The notes below the pieces were generated by a model, which saw nothing but the letters and a program-made list of their open reading frames with translations, did no database searches and was not told the origin of the DNA. DNA of 64,000 bases from contig NW_027168298.1 of NCBI RefSeq assembly GCF_040954835.1, positions 186,001-250,000 on the forward strand, given 5' to 3'. Each line of letters starts with the position of its first letter. The first letter of the stretch is position 1. Positions 54,753 through 64,000 of this stretch are shown here, piece after piece. The translations under genes and the position numbers were made by a program. The DNA comes from Lepisosteus oculatus (lineage: Eukaryota > Chordata > Actinopteri > Semionotiformes > Lepisosteidae).

Positions 54753-54825
54753 GCCCCAGTGGCCTAATGGATAAGGCACTGGCCTCCTAAGCCAGGGTTT
54801 GTGGGTTTGAGTCCCATCTGGGGTG
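54753..54825 (+). tRNA. tRNA-Arg (CCT)
   Basis: 73 nt with anticodon CCT (AGG). The acceptor GCCCCAG/CTGGGGT pairs throughout (one terminal G-T), with canonical A box GTGGCCTAATGG. The T-loop is TTTGAGT. A T4 run lies about 13 nt downstream. Partner of the TCT gene at 33311. Confidence 0.93.
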
Positions 54826-54919
54826 CTCCTGTCCCATTTTGAGCGTACAAATGTCCTTGTGATTTGCAAAGCTGCAACCCCACCTTACTCAGTGAGCGTC
54901 TCTGCTTTTCTCTCACATA

Positions 54920-55851
54920 CAGTTGGGAGAAAAACTTTTGTAAACAGCCCTTCGGAATGATGTGGATTTCTGCATGAATGGCTCCTAACATGTGATCTTA
55001 TCTTTATCTAAGTCATAATAATTAATAAAGAGAGTCTGATTTAACAAACAACACATGCCCAACATTTGACATTGCTGTTTCTTTATTGACCAAATGGTTT
55101 AAAAAATCAAGGTCATTGATGGAAAAAGTACGTGAACCCTTATATTAAGGAGCTAGTGGAACCTCCTTTATGACAAAAACCTCAACCCCCACTTTCTGTA
55201 GCGGCTGGTCAGACCTGAGCAGCGGTTAGGAGGTATTTTGGCCTATTCCTCTATGAAAAACTGTTTCAGTTCATGTATATTTTTGGGATGTCTTGCACTG
55301 AACGGCCTGCTTCAGATCACGCCACAGCACTTCAATGGGATTGGGGTCAGGACTCTTACTTGGCCATCCCAAAATACGGAATTTCTTTTGTTTCAGCCAC
55401 TCTGTTGTTGATGTACTCCTTTGTTTTTGTCATGCTGCATGACCCAGCGTCTTTCGAGTTTTAGATCACAGGCAGACACCCTGACATTCTGCTGTAGATT
55501 TTCCTGATACATCTTGGAATTCATCGGTCCCTCGATGATTGCAAGCCGTACAGCCTCCGCCATCCTTCCCAGGTGGGATGAGGTTTTGGAGTTGGTATGC
55601 AGTGTTTTGTTATCTCCAAACATAACGCTGTGCACATTTACCAACAAGTTCAACTTTTGTCACGTCTGTCCACAGAACATTGTTCCAGGAGTTGCTGTGG
55701 AACATCCATGTGGTCTTTAGCAAACTTGAGAGGGGCAGTGGTGGTTTTTTTTGGGGGGAGAGCAGTGGTTTCCTCCATGGTGACCTCGCATGATCACCAC
55801 TCCTGTTCAGATTTCTTCTTATGGTGGACTCATGAACACAGACGTAAGACA
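54920..55851 (-). mobile_element. Tc1-like DNA transposon fragment
   Basis: Inverted-repeat counterpart of 32283-33216. The terminus reads CAGTTGGGAG immediately after TA (54918-54919), the expected edge of a Tc1/mariner element. The transposase region is frameshifted. It meets the L2 fragment near 55852. Confidence 0.88.
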
Positions 55852-56870
55852 AAGTCAACCACCTGTTCGCTAGATCCCATCCCCACTCAGCTAGTCAAAG
55901 ATTCCCTCGAAGGACTGGCAGGACCTATAATTAGTATGATGAATGCATCGCTTGCGTCAGGCGTTGTACCTGATCAATTTAAGGTAGCGGTTGTTAGACC
56001 ACTCCTTAAGAAGTCAAATTTGGATCCACAAGTTCTTAACAACTACAGGCCTGTCTCAAAGGTCCCATTTCAATCTAAAAGTCTTGGGAGAATAGTTGTT
56101 GCCCAACGTCAATCGTATCTGGATTCAAATAATATACTTGAGAAATTTCAGTCTGGTTTCTGAAACTGCATTAACAAGAGTCGTAAATGATATTCTCTTA
56201 GCTACTGATGCGGGGAATGCAACAGTGCTTGTGCTTCTAGATCTTAGAGCTGCCTTTGACATGGTTGACCTCTCTGTTTTGTTACACAGGCTTGAGTTTG
56301 AGGTTGGCTTATCTGGAACCGTCCTTCAGTGGTTTACTTCACATTTTACTCATCGTTTTCATTATGTTCAAATATCTAATAATTGTACTGCTTCATCAAT
56401 GTCACCAGTTCAATTTGGGGTACCAGAAGATCAGTGCTGAGACCAATATTGCTCTCTCTCTCAACATGCTGCTGCTAGGTAGGATAATATGAAAAAATAA
56501 TATGAACTTTCATTCATATGCTGATGACACTCAAATAAACATTTTGTTTACACCAAACGACAACTCTTCTATTATCAGTTTAGTTAAATGCATTAAGGAA
56601 GGAAATACTTGGATGTGTGAAAACTTTTTGTTACTCAACTCTGAGAAAAATGAGGATCTGTTGATCGGAGGCAACAATACTGATAGGACTACTATAACTT
56701 CAGCACTTAACTCAGAGGATTTAAACATTTGCCTCAAAGAGACAGCACGTAACCTAGGCGGCATATTAAACACAAGGCTCTTAACAACTTGCATTGTTAA
56801 GTGCCTTGGGACAACCTTGTTGTGAAAGGCGCTATATAGAAATACATTGATTTGAATTGAATTCACAATG
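55852..56870 (+). mobile_element. L2-type LINE fragment (reverse transcriptase)
   Basis: Counterpart of 31270-32282: LVKDSL-GLAGPIISMMNASL, VLLDLRAAFDMVDLSVLL and SYADDTQI in shifting frames, ending in CTATATAGAAATACATTGAT and an ATTGAATTC tail. Dead fragment. Confidence 0.9.
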
Positions 56871-56949
56871 TAAAATGTTGTGTGTGTTGTTTGTTAAACA
56901 AGACTGTCTTTATTTATCAAAAAATAAAAGGAATTTGCTAGGAATGCAA

Positions 56950-57945
56950 ACGTTAGGTTGCGCTTCTTCATGCTGCATCGTCGGCATGAGTGGAGCTTTT
57001 TAAACGTCTGTACTTACTGTGCCCCATAAGAAATCGTTTGTCCCCGTTCAAAAGAGATTGTGCGATGTCCTGCAGTGTTCGCAAAGCAAACCTTTGACAG
57101 TTTGAAAAGAGGAATTTATTCTGCTTCCTGTGCGTGCAGTAATTACAAAGTTGAACGTCTTTACACGATTTGCTGCAGTTTTCAGTGGGCGGGCTTTGTC
57201 AGATGGCTTGGAAAAACGCACTGTGTTTCAGCTCGGGAAACATCATGAGAAGTGTCCTGCATGTTTTCTTTGTATAGCTGTCTTTTATCGCATACAGAAT
57301 TCATTCGAAATCATTGATTTCTCCAATTAACAAGGGTCCCTTAAAAGATTAGTCAAAGTAACGTCTAATCGGATTAGTTTCCTTAGAGCTGGTTCAGAGT
57401 TTGCTCAAGAGTTTACCTTTCACAGATGCGCAAAGAAGAATGTTGGGGGTGCATGCTTCAAGGTGCCTTATAGCTGTAGGGAGTGATTCGAGACGATTCG
57501 TGGCGTGTGCTCGTTCCCATATACCGTACGCCCCGGGGTGCAGTGCTAGGATGACGTAAAATACCGCTTGGGCACGTAACGGCGTTATATGCAAGTGCGG
57601 GACTTGAGGGTTTTCGTTTGTTCATTTTGTTTTGCTCTGCTTTGCTTTGTTTCGTGGTCAAGAGGCGTAAGGTAAGTCGTAATCCAGGGAGAACACTGGT
57701 GGCAAACAGTCCGAGGTGAGAGGCGAGGTCCAAAGTCGAAAAGGCAGAAACGCCAGGTAGAGCTCTCAAGGAGTAGACTCAATACCAGCGGGAAGCAGGT
57801 AAAGATGGTAAAAATAGCACTGCGTACCGCACGGTGGAGTGTGTGCAGGTGGGTTAACTTGTGTGGCGGCGTTTGTTAATAATCACCCGCTGCTGGTGCT
57901 GTTTAGATTGCTTAAGAGTTGGTCTTAACTGCCTGGCGGTCATGA
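56950..57945. repeat. Gly-module and Ser-flank fragments without tRNAs
   Basis: 56950-57345 matches the outer Gly module (39380-39765). 57345-57650 is the Ser-gene 5' flank. About 57655-57945 is absent from the second Asn module (62.47 kb) but present in the left arm (30190-30480), so it was inserted before the inverted duplication. No gene is seen. Confidence 0.7.
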
Positions 57946-57948
57946 CAA

Positions 57949-58659
57949 GCTCCTCTTTAAGCTGTGGTTTAGTTTTGCATTCATGTGTTTCTAGAGCAGT
58001 TATTTATGGGGGTGGGTGGGTCTTTCACAGAGGCTCAGGACAAATCCCCCGCCTGAAAGTCTAATGTGTGCGTTCAGAGAGTCACAGGTCAAGAGCCAGG
58101 CAGGAGGACAATGGACAGAAGAGCCAACGAACTAAAAATAAAAGAACAGATATGAAAAAGCCACCATCTTTTTCTTTTTGACATTTTCCGACTTTCACGC
58201 AAGCCAGGACAAAGTTGCTTGTAGCTACTTGTGGATTCAAATACTCTATCGAGTGCTTTGATGAGTTTTTGCAATTTGATTGTCGTCCTGTCAGCCTGTT
58301 TCTGTTTTTTTTTTCAATCTAGGGATGGAAAGTATGAGGGAAATGATGGAGCAATCAATAACCGCTCCGGAAAAATGGCAGAAAGAAATGGTCCGTCACT
58401 AAGGACATTTGTGAAGCAGAGGACTGACATCACCACAAAGGCGACACATTCTGCTGATGGTTTTGGTGAATAATGATTGAGGCGCGTTAAGAGAAAGGTA
58501 GCTGTGTCAGCATGCGTAGGCTGCAAAGGATCAAGCAAAGGTTTACTCCATGCTGAAAAGAGAAGAAAAGAAGCACAACGTTTCGACTGTGGAGCCTTCT
58601 GCGCCATCTTCTTTAGCGGTGATGATGTTTACATTGGAAAAACAGAGACATGCGTCCCT

Positions 58660-58720
<61 letters not shown>

Positions 58721-58853
58721 AGAGACTGACAGCCGCTTGTGCTCCCTACATTTGCAGGTTTATGGTCAAAGAAAATAATCACTTGCGCTTCTTGCAGCCG
58801 GCAATCTTTTTCCACTGACAACCAAGAAATGGATTTCATCTTTCACAAGCTGT
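57949..58853. repeat. Asn module, copy 1
   Basis: Direct repeat of 62466-63380 (offset about 4.52 kb), nearly identical by eye. Carries the Asn gene at 58653. Confidence 0.88.
58653..58726 (-). tRNA. tRNA-Asn (GTT)
   Basis: 74 nt matching the vertebrate Asn consensus, with anticodon GTT in CTGTTAA, acceptor GTCTCTG/CAGGGAC and G discriminator. Only the T-loop is changed (TTCAAGC). A T5 run lies about 12 nt downstream. Its 3' end is the complement of the fossil LTR element's primer site at 7319. The left-arm partner is deleted. Confidence 0.95.
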
Positions 58854-58969
58854 ATGGATTTCTTCAAAAACAAGTTATTCCAGAAAGGAAATGAATTCTT
58901 GCATTAAACTGAACCAAGCTGTACATGTTTGTCTGAAATGAGACATTCGGCACAACAAGACACGGAGAG

Positions 58970-59043
58970 AGGCACCGCTGGTATTCAGACCCAGGATCGC
59001 CTGCTTACCAGGCAGGCACTTTAAGCCACTAGGGAACAGCGCC
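58970..59043 (-). tRNA. tRNA-Thr-like with GGT anticodon
   Basis: Identical to its left-arm partner (29078) except for G at anticodon position 34, giving GGT. Acceptor and anticodon stems pair, but the D arm is atypical (TTCCCTAGTGGC) and no T-run follows. This is a second, independent appearance of a GGT Thr anticodon beside 37070. Confidence 0.82.
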
Positions 59044-59917
59044 AGCGGAGCACCGCGCTTTTACAGACACTTGGACACATCTGCATTCGGTGTGCACTTA
59101 ACCTGCTCTCTGAGCCCGTTGCCTCCGTCCCATTTAATAGCAGAACTGACGCCAAGAGAAATGATGAGAAATGGCATTTATCTGGCACTTCTCATGTCCA
59201 AGGAGCTCAATGCCCTTGACACCTCCCCAAGGCGACAGAGCTGTGCATTCTTTGGCGACAACATTTTTTCTTTTGTTTTATTTCTATAGTTATTGATAGA
59301 ATAAAAACGATATGTCATGTACTGTAAGGGAAATGTCTCTTTTCATGGGGAAAGCTAGCACCAGCAAATGTTGTGTTTAGAAGAAGTGATTTAACATGAC
59401 ACGTGACCTAATTTACCGGAGCAAAAGCTCACCCAGCAAGCCCTGCTTTACTTCTACAGGAGAGAAGTACTGTAGAGTCTGCAAGATGTTCAGCTGGGTA
59501 CCTACGTCAGCATGCCTCGGCTGCAAAGGAACAAGTAATAGGTTTATTGCATGCTGAAAAGAGAAAAACGGAAACAGCGTTTCGACTGTGGGGTCTTCTC
59601 ACACCTGAAGAAGCCTCACACCTGTAAAAGGCTCCATGGTTTTCTTTCTTCTCTTTTCAACATGGAATACACCTATTGTCTGCAAGATGTGACAATTTCA
59701 TGGTGTTTTGGAAGAAAACCTTTTTTCTTTGAATTCAAAATCAATCGGAATTTCAGCACGACACATCAACACTTTTTCTGTTTTAAGGAGATGATATTTT
59801 AAACCTGATAAAAATAGTAGGAAACACAAGTTTCTTGCTGTGAAAATTTAGATGGGGAAGTGTACTACTAGTAGCAGTGTAGAGCTCTCTGTGGTGGAGT
59901 GCAAGCACGTGTTCTAT
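59044..59917. other. Array spacer, no gene seen
   Basis: Reverse of 28202-29077. No recognisable gene. Confidence 0.65.
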
Positions 59918-59990
59918 GGGCCAGTGGCGTAATGGATAACGCTTCTGACTTTGGATCAGAAGATTGTAAGTTCGAGTCCTGCCTGGCTCG
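59918..59990 (+). tRNA. tRNA-Arg-type body with TTG (Gln) anticodon
   Basis: The body matches Arg(TCG): acceptor GGGCCAG/CTGGCTC with G discriminator, complete D arm, anticodon stem TCTGA/TCAGA perfect. The loop is CTTTGGA, so the anticodon is TTG (glutamine CAA), a CpG transition from TCG. One A-C mismatch lies in the T stem (GTAAG/CCTGC). A T4 run follows about 8 nt downstream. Its partner at 28129 keeps TCG. Confidence 0.88.
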
Positions 59991-61546
59991 TGAGGCTTTT
60001 AAACCTCTCAGGTTCCTCGGTAACAGGTTGCCGTCATGTATATGAACTATAGAAAAGCATTTGCCACAACCCGTAAATTAGCACGCAAGTGCGGGCTGGT
60101 GAACACAGAACTGTATGGAGATCATCTCCAGCTCCGAGCTCAATTGCAATGAAAAAACATGCAGAAAAGAACTGGAGAGCAGATGAATTTGTGCTCAGTA
60201 GGGTGGGGAGGACTCAGCATTGCTATTGTTCTAATTGGCATGAACTGCAGGGGATCTGAATCAGAACATGTCAGATAGTTCGATCATTGCGTCAATATGT
60301 AGGCCACGTTAATACAGAATTATTACTTTGTCTGTCTCGTCTTTGTATATAGCTGAATGTCCCTGACAATTTCATGTTAGTTTTTAAGAACGACATTGGT
60401 GCTAATATATACATATATAGCATATAAGGAACACGTAAATGTTTAGTCCATGCTGAAAAGATAAGAAAACCGCCACAACGTTTCATCTTGGAATAAATCT
60501 TTACTTGTTGTTTTGCAGCCTACCCATTCTGACCTAACTCCTCCCTTGAAATTCCCTAACAGATAAGGGTACGTAACGGCTCATGCGATGCTCAGTTGCA
60601 ATTTGTCCCAAAACAAACAAGAACAGCAGCTGAGGGTTTGAGTTTGAACATGCACTGTATTAAAGCAGCTTTTATTTCCATTGATAAATGCTAGATATTC
60701 CTACAGAGATTCTCCAGGTGAGTAAGCGATTCCTGTTTCTGTTTCTATTTCTGTTTCATATATATACATTATATATATATATGTTACATGTGTCTCTGCA
60801 ATAGTATAAATGTGTTATACACTATCAGGGGCTGCTTTTTTGTGCACCTCATCTACAACAAGGGTTTTTTTTTCATTTATGTTTGTGGACCTTCACCATT
60901 TGAGGAAGTGAGTTAGATAAGAAAGTTACAGGTATGGTGAGCAATGACTGACAAAGGCACGTACTGCGTATTCCTTACAGAAGTGTAAGCAATTTGTTCT
61001 AAAAAACACCGGCTAAAGTCCAACATCGTTAGCAATCTTATTACTTAAACAGAATTAACATCAATAAACTGTAAGGTGCTGGTACATGCGAGTAGATTTG
61101 ATCTTCTATTAAACAAAAATGCAATTACAGCTCTAAAAAGGTCAACCTAGACTTCTGTAACAGATCTGTTCAGGTCATCGCTGTTTCTCTGACCTTGTGA
61201 GTCTTTGGAATTTTAAAAGTGTATTTTGCTTGCCTTTCATGTGGTCTGTGTACAAGTCACTGTGGCGTATGCGGTCCTACACAGCCTTGCTATAGACGTG
61301 ACGAGCCTCCGCTATGTTGCAATGGAGAACAGGTTCAGTACGGAGCTGCCGAGAAAATTCAGCTGGAAAGCTCGTTGCAGAAAAGCATTGTTATCTGTGT
61401 CCAGCGGCAAAGCGTCCTTCGTGGGTGCTGAAGAATCGATTTCACAGGCTGCGGGTCCAGGCGATTTAGAGTGTTAAAGGTCCCAGCGAAAACGAAACGG
61501 CGCTGGTCCTTTTACACGCACGCACGCAACCAAATGCAAAGGACGC
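59991..61546. other. Spacer, no gene seen
   Basis: To about 60770 this is inverted-repeat sequence (reverse of 27340-28128). Beyond that is AT-rich DNA with a TA microsatellite (60765-60783) and then a GC-richer Ser 3' flank. Short open frames only. Confidence 0.65.
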
Positions 61547-61628
61547 CGTAGTCGGCAGGATTTGAACCTGCGCGGGGAGACCCCAACAGATTTCAAGTCC
61601 GTCACCTTAACCACTCGGCCACGAGTAC
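61547..61628 (-). tRNA. tRNA-Ser (TGA)
   Basis: 82 nt with anticodon TGA in CTTGAAA, variable arm GGGGTCTCCCC, G discriminator and T-loop TTCAAAT. The acceptor GTACTCG/CGACTAC has one C-C mismatch and the D arm is AAGGTGACGG at its 3' side. The anticodon stem (ACGGA/TCTGT) pairs with one mismatch. Probably functional or recently impaired. Confidence 0.88.
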
Positions 61629-62465
61629 AGCGAGCGCCGCGGCCGCTGCCTTCTTGCTACAATGGAACAGGGAGTGCGAGGCGGCGGCAGCAGCGGAGGC
61701 AACTTTTTTCAAGTTCGCTCTCCGTTTAAGAAACCTTTTACGCCATACGTGCAAGCACACACACACACACACACACACCTCAGAGGACTTAAGGGTGGCT
61801 TCAAGTTGGAATGATAAAGTCTCCCCGTTCGGACATGAAAACAGAACATTCTTAGACAGAAAGCAATCAACAACGGAGACATGTGGACGACGATTTTAGT
61901 CACTGCACTTTGAATAGCATTTTTACTCCAGTTACAGGAGATGCACCAATGGCCCTTGACCTACGCTCTTACCAATGCCTTGAACATTCAAACAAAACAG
62001 CCCTCAAGTCCTGCGGTTTAATATAACGCTGTTACGTGTCGAGGCAGTATTTGACTCTGTCCTACCGTTGAGACACGGGGCGTATATGGAAACGAACACA
62101 TGCTACGGATCGTCTCTAATCGGTCCCTACAGTTGGAAGGCTCCTTGAAGCGTGCACCCCCATCATTCATCTTTGCGCATCTGTGAAAGGTAGACTCTTG
62201 AGCAATGTTTGAGCCAGCTCTAAGGCAACTAGTGCTATTGGACAGACACCTCTGGAAGATCCTAAGAGTCTCTTAACACCACTTCCAGCAGCAAGCTTAA
62301 TTGTTCGCTGGAGGTCTCCCACCCAGGTACTGACCAGGCAAAGAATCACCAGTACATTGAATGAGGAAGTTAATCCTGAAATCCAATTACATATCTCAAG
62401 GTAAGACAAATCCATAAGAACATGTCTTAGTATTACTTCGTTTACATTAGTATGGCACTGAGTTG
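61629..62465. other. Ser 5' flank, no gene seen
   Basis: Ser-gene flank as at 45000-45620, with an (AC)n microsatellite (61756-61778), then unique sequence to the second Asn module. Confidence 0.7.
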
Positions 62466-63181
62466 GAGCTCCTCTTTAAGCTGTGGTTTAGGTTTGCATT
62501 CATGTGTTTCTAGAGCAGTTATTTATGGGGGTGGGTGGGTCTTTCACAGAGGCTCAGGACAAATCCCCCGCCTGAAAGTCTAATGTGTGCGTTCAGACAG
62601 TCACAGGTCAAGAGCCAGGCAGGAGGACAATGGACAGAAGAGCCAACGAACTAAAAATAAAAGAACAGATATGAAAAAGCCACCATCTTTTTCTTTTTGA
62701 CATTTTCCGACTTTCATGCAAGCCAGGACAAAGTTGCTCGTAGCTACTTGTGGATTCAAATACTCTATCGAGTGCTTTGATGAGTTTTTGCAATTTGATT
62801 GTCGTCCTGTCAGCCTGTTTCTGTTTTTTTTTTTTTCAATCTAGGGATGGAAAGTATGAGGGAAATGATGGAGCAATCAATAACCGCTCCGGAAAAATGG
62901 CAGAAAGAAATGGTCCGTCACTAAGGACATTTGTGAAGCAGAGGAGTGACATCACCACAAAGGCGACACATTCTGCTGATGGTTTTGGTGAATAATGATT
63001 GAGGCGCGTTAAGAGAAAGGTAGCTGTGTCAGCATGCGTAGGCTGCAAAGGATCAAGCAAAGGTTTACTCCATGCTGAAAAGAGAAGAAAAGAAGCACAA
63101 CGTTTCGACTGTGGAGCCTTCTGCGCCATCTTCTTTAGCGGTGATGATGTTTACATTGGAAAAACTGAGACATGCGTCCCT

Positions 63182-63242
<61 letters not shown>

Positions 63243-63380
63243 AGAGACTGACGGCCGCTTGTGCTCCCTACATTTGCAGGTTTATGGTCAAAGAAAACAA
63301 TCACTTGCGCTTCTTGCAGCCGGCAATCTTTTTCCACTGACAACCAAGAAATGGATTTCATCTTTCACAAGCTGTATGGA
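62466..63380. repeat. Asn module, copy 2
   Basis: Direct repeat of 57949-58853. It ends abruptly near 63380 inside the sequence CTGTATGGATTT, where the LINE ORF1 fragment begins. Confidence 0.88.
63175..63248 (-). tRNA. tRNA-Asn (GTT)
   Basis: Identical in the tRNA to 58653-58726, including T-loop TTCAAGC and the T5 run downstream. Appears functional. Confidence 0.95.
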
Positions 63381-63385
63381 TTTTG

Positions 63386-64000
63386 AAATGTATGGACGAT
63401 GCCAGGTGTCCCACAACACCACAGCGCCGACACACCTTTGGTTGTCCCACATAAAAAACATAGCCATTGCAGGCGCCCAGCCGGATTGTAGAGGGCAGGT
63501 GCCTTAAGCCTCCATTTACATTGTCCGGTAGCAAGCGAACCTCGAATTTCCTTGCTCCTGTTTTTATACCGTCAACATCTCTAACCTCAGTTCCATGGTG
63601 GACGGTGCAGTACTGCTTAAGCCAGGTGTGAATGTCCTCCGTCTTTGCCAGTTCCGAGAACATAACAACATGCACCGTTTTCCTCTCTCTCTGTGTCAGA
63701 GGCTGCAAGTTGATCTTCTCAAGGGCAGGAACTTTCCCTCTTTTTGCCTCAAACACATCCACACATTGTTCAAACAGAGAATAGGTAGCAAAAACAACCT
63801 CAAATGCTTTCTGACCTGGGAGAGCGAAGATGAAATCCAAGTGCCGAGGTTCAAAGCCACGTTCCTTCTGTAACACTTTTCTGCTGAACTGCATACGATC
63901 CATGAAGAGGTCATCCAAAAGCTCAAAACGTACAGCATTCTTGCGGGATCCAAAGGTTGCCATCTCAAACTGCAAAACAAACACTGCTTCCACAAAACAA
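63386..64000 (-). mobile_element. LINE ORF1 fragment (second copy), running off the window
   Basis: The minus strand encodes the N-terminal 190 or so residues of the same ORF1 as 13361-11965, with the ATG at 63963 and the first zinc knuckle preserved (CRRCGVVGH). It stops within the knuckle region at about 63386 and joins the Asn module. The 3' part of the LINE is therefore missing here too. The 5' side continues beyond 64000. Confidence 0.9.

Larger units (their letters stand above)
50555..60770 (-). repeat. Right arm of ~10.3 kb inverted repeat
   Basis: Reverse complement of 27340-37615. It retains an intact Asn tRNA where the left arm has a deletion. The outer edge lies near 60770, where the arms diverge after CTGTTTCTGTTTCTATTTCT; the inner edge lies beside the Ser tRNA at 50572. 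It overlaps the last part of the 48-kb direct duplication, so the Ser/Thr end of this arm belongs to both structures. Confidence 0.92.

Overview
The window looks like nuclear DNA of a ray-finned fish. The evidence is repeat content (an L2-type LINE, a Tc1-like transposon, an L1/Tx1-type LINE, an LTR element), spliced exons with GT-AG borders, and vertebrate-type tRNA and snRNA genes. I cannot name the species. There is almost no ordinary protein-coding sequence. The window is one large RNA-gene array: about 38 tRNA loci (intact, drifted or broken), one convincing U4 snRNA gene with its 3' box, several U4-derived fragments, and one U5 snRNA gene.

Layout. 1-2.5 kb is an AT-rich repeat block followed by tRNA-Ser(GCT) and a damaged tRNA-Thr; the whole 1-3.85 kb segment recurs directly at 48.03-51.89 kb. 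3.85-8.16 kb holds a fossil LTR element on the minus strand. 8.16-8.95 kb is a tRNA-Gly module. 8.95-13.43 kb is a GC-rich insert plus an L1/Tx1-type LINE on the minus strand; its 5' side abuts a U1 5'-end fragment and a U5 gene (13.59 kb). 13.76-21.6 kb is two tandem ~4.1 kb units of Arg-Thr-Ser(GCT)-U4-like-Ser(CGA/TGA), then tRNA-Ile. 22-24 kb is an inverted copy of the AT-rich block and 24-27 kb is AT-rich DNA in which I see no gene. 27.34-37.6 kb and 50.56-60.77 kb are the two arms of a ~10.3 kb inverted repeat. Each arm carries Arg, Thr, Asn, a Tc1/L2 pair, Arg, Ser, Arg, Thr and Ser. The interval between the arms holds Gly modules, the U4 gene, an incomplete multi-exon gene (40.79-41.77 kb), AT-rich repeats and Ile/Gly/Ser tRNA genes. 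61.5-64 kb holds another Ser, a second Asn module and the start of a second LINE copy.

The most interesting signal is at the tRNA anticodons. Of seven tRNA pairs that can be aligned across the two inverted-repeat arms, six differ by one base inside the anticodon (TCG/TTG, AGT/GGT, TCT/CCT, ATG/ACG, GGT/AGT, GGT/GCT). Some drifted genes keep good stems, an internal B box and a pol III T-run. These include Arg-type bodies with a His (ATG) or Gln (TTG) anticodon. A Ser-type body with a Thr (GGT) anticodon and two Thr genes with the eukaryote-rare GGT anticodon are also present. Methylated-CpG decay explains two of the six changes but not the rest. A second notable theme is the closeness of retroelements to small-RNA genes: a LINE joined to a U1 5' end next to U5, and an LTR element whose primer site matches tRNA-Asn, a gene family present in the same array.
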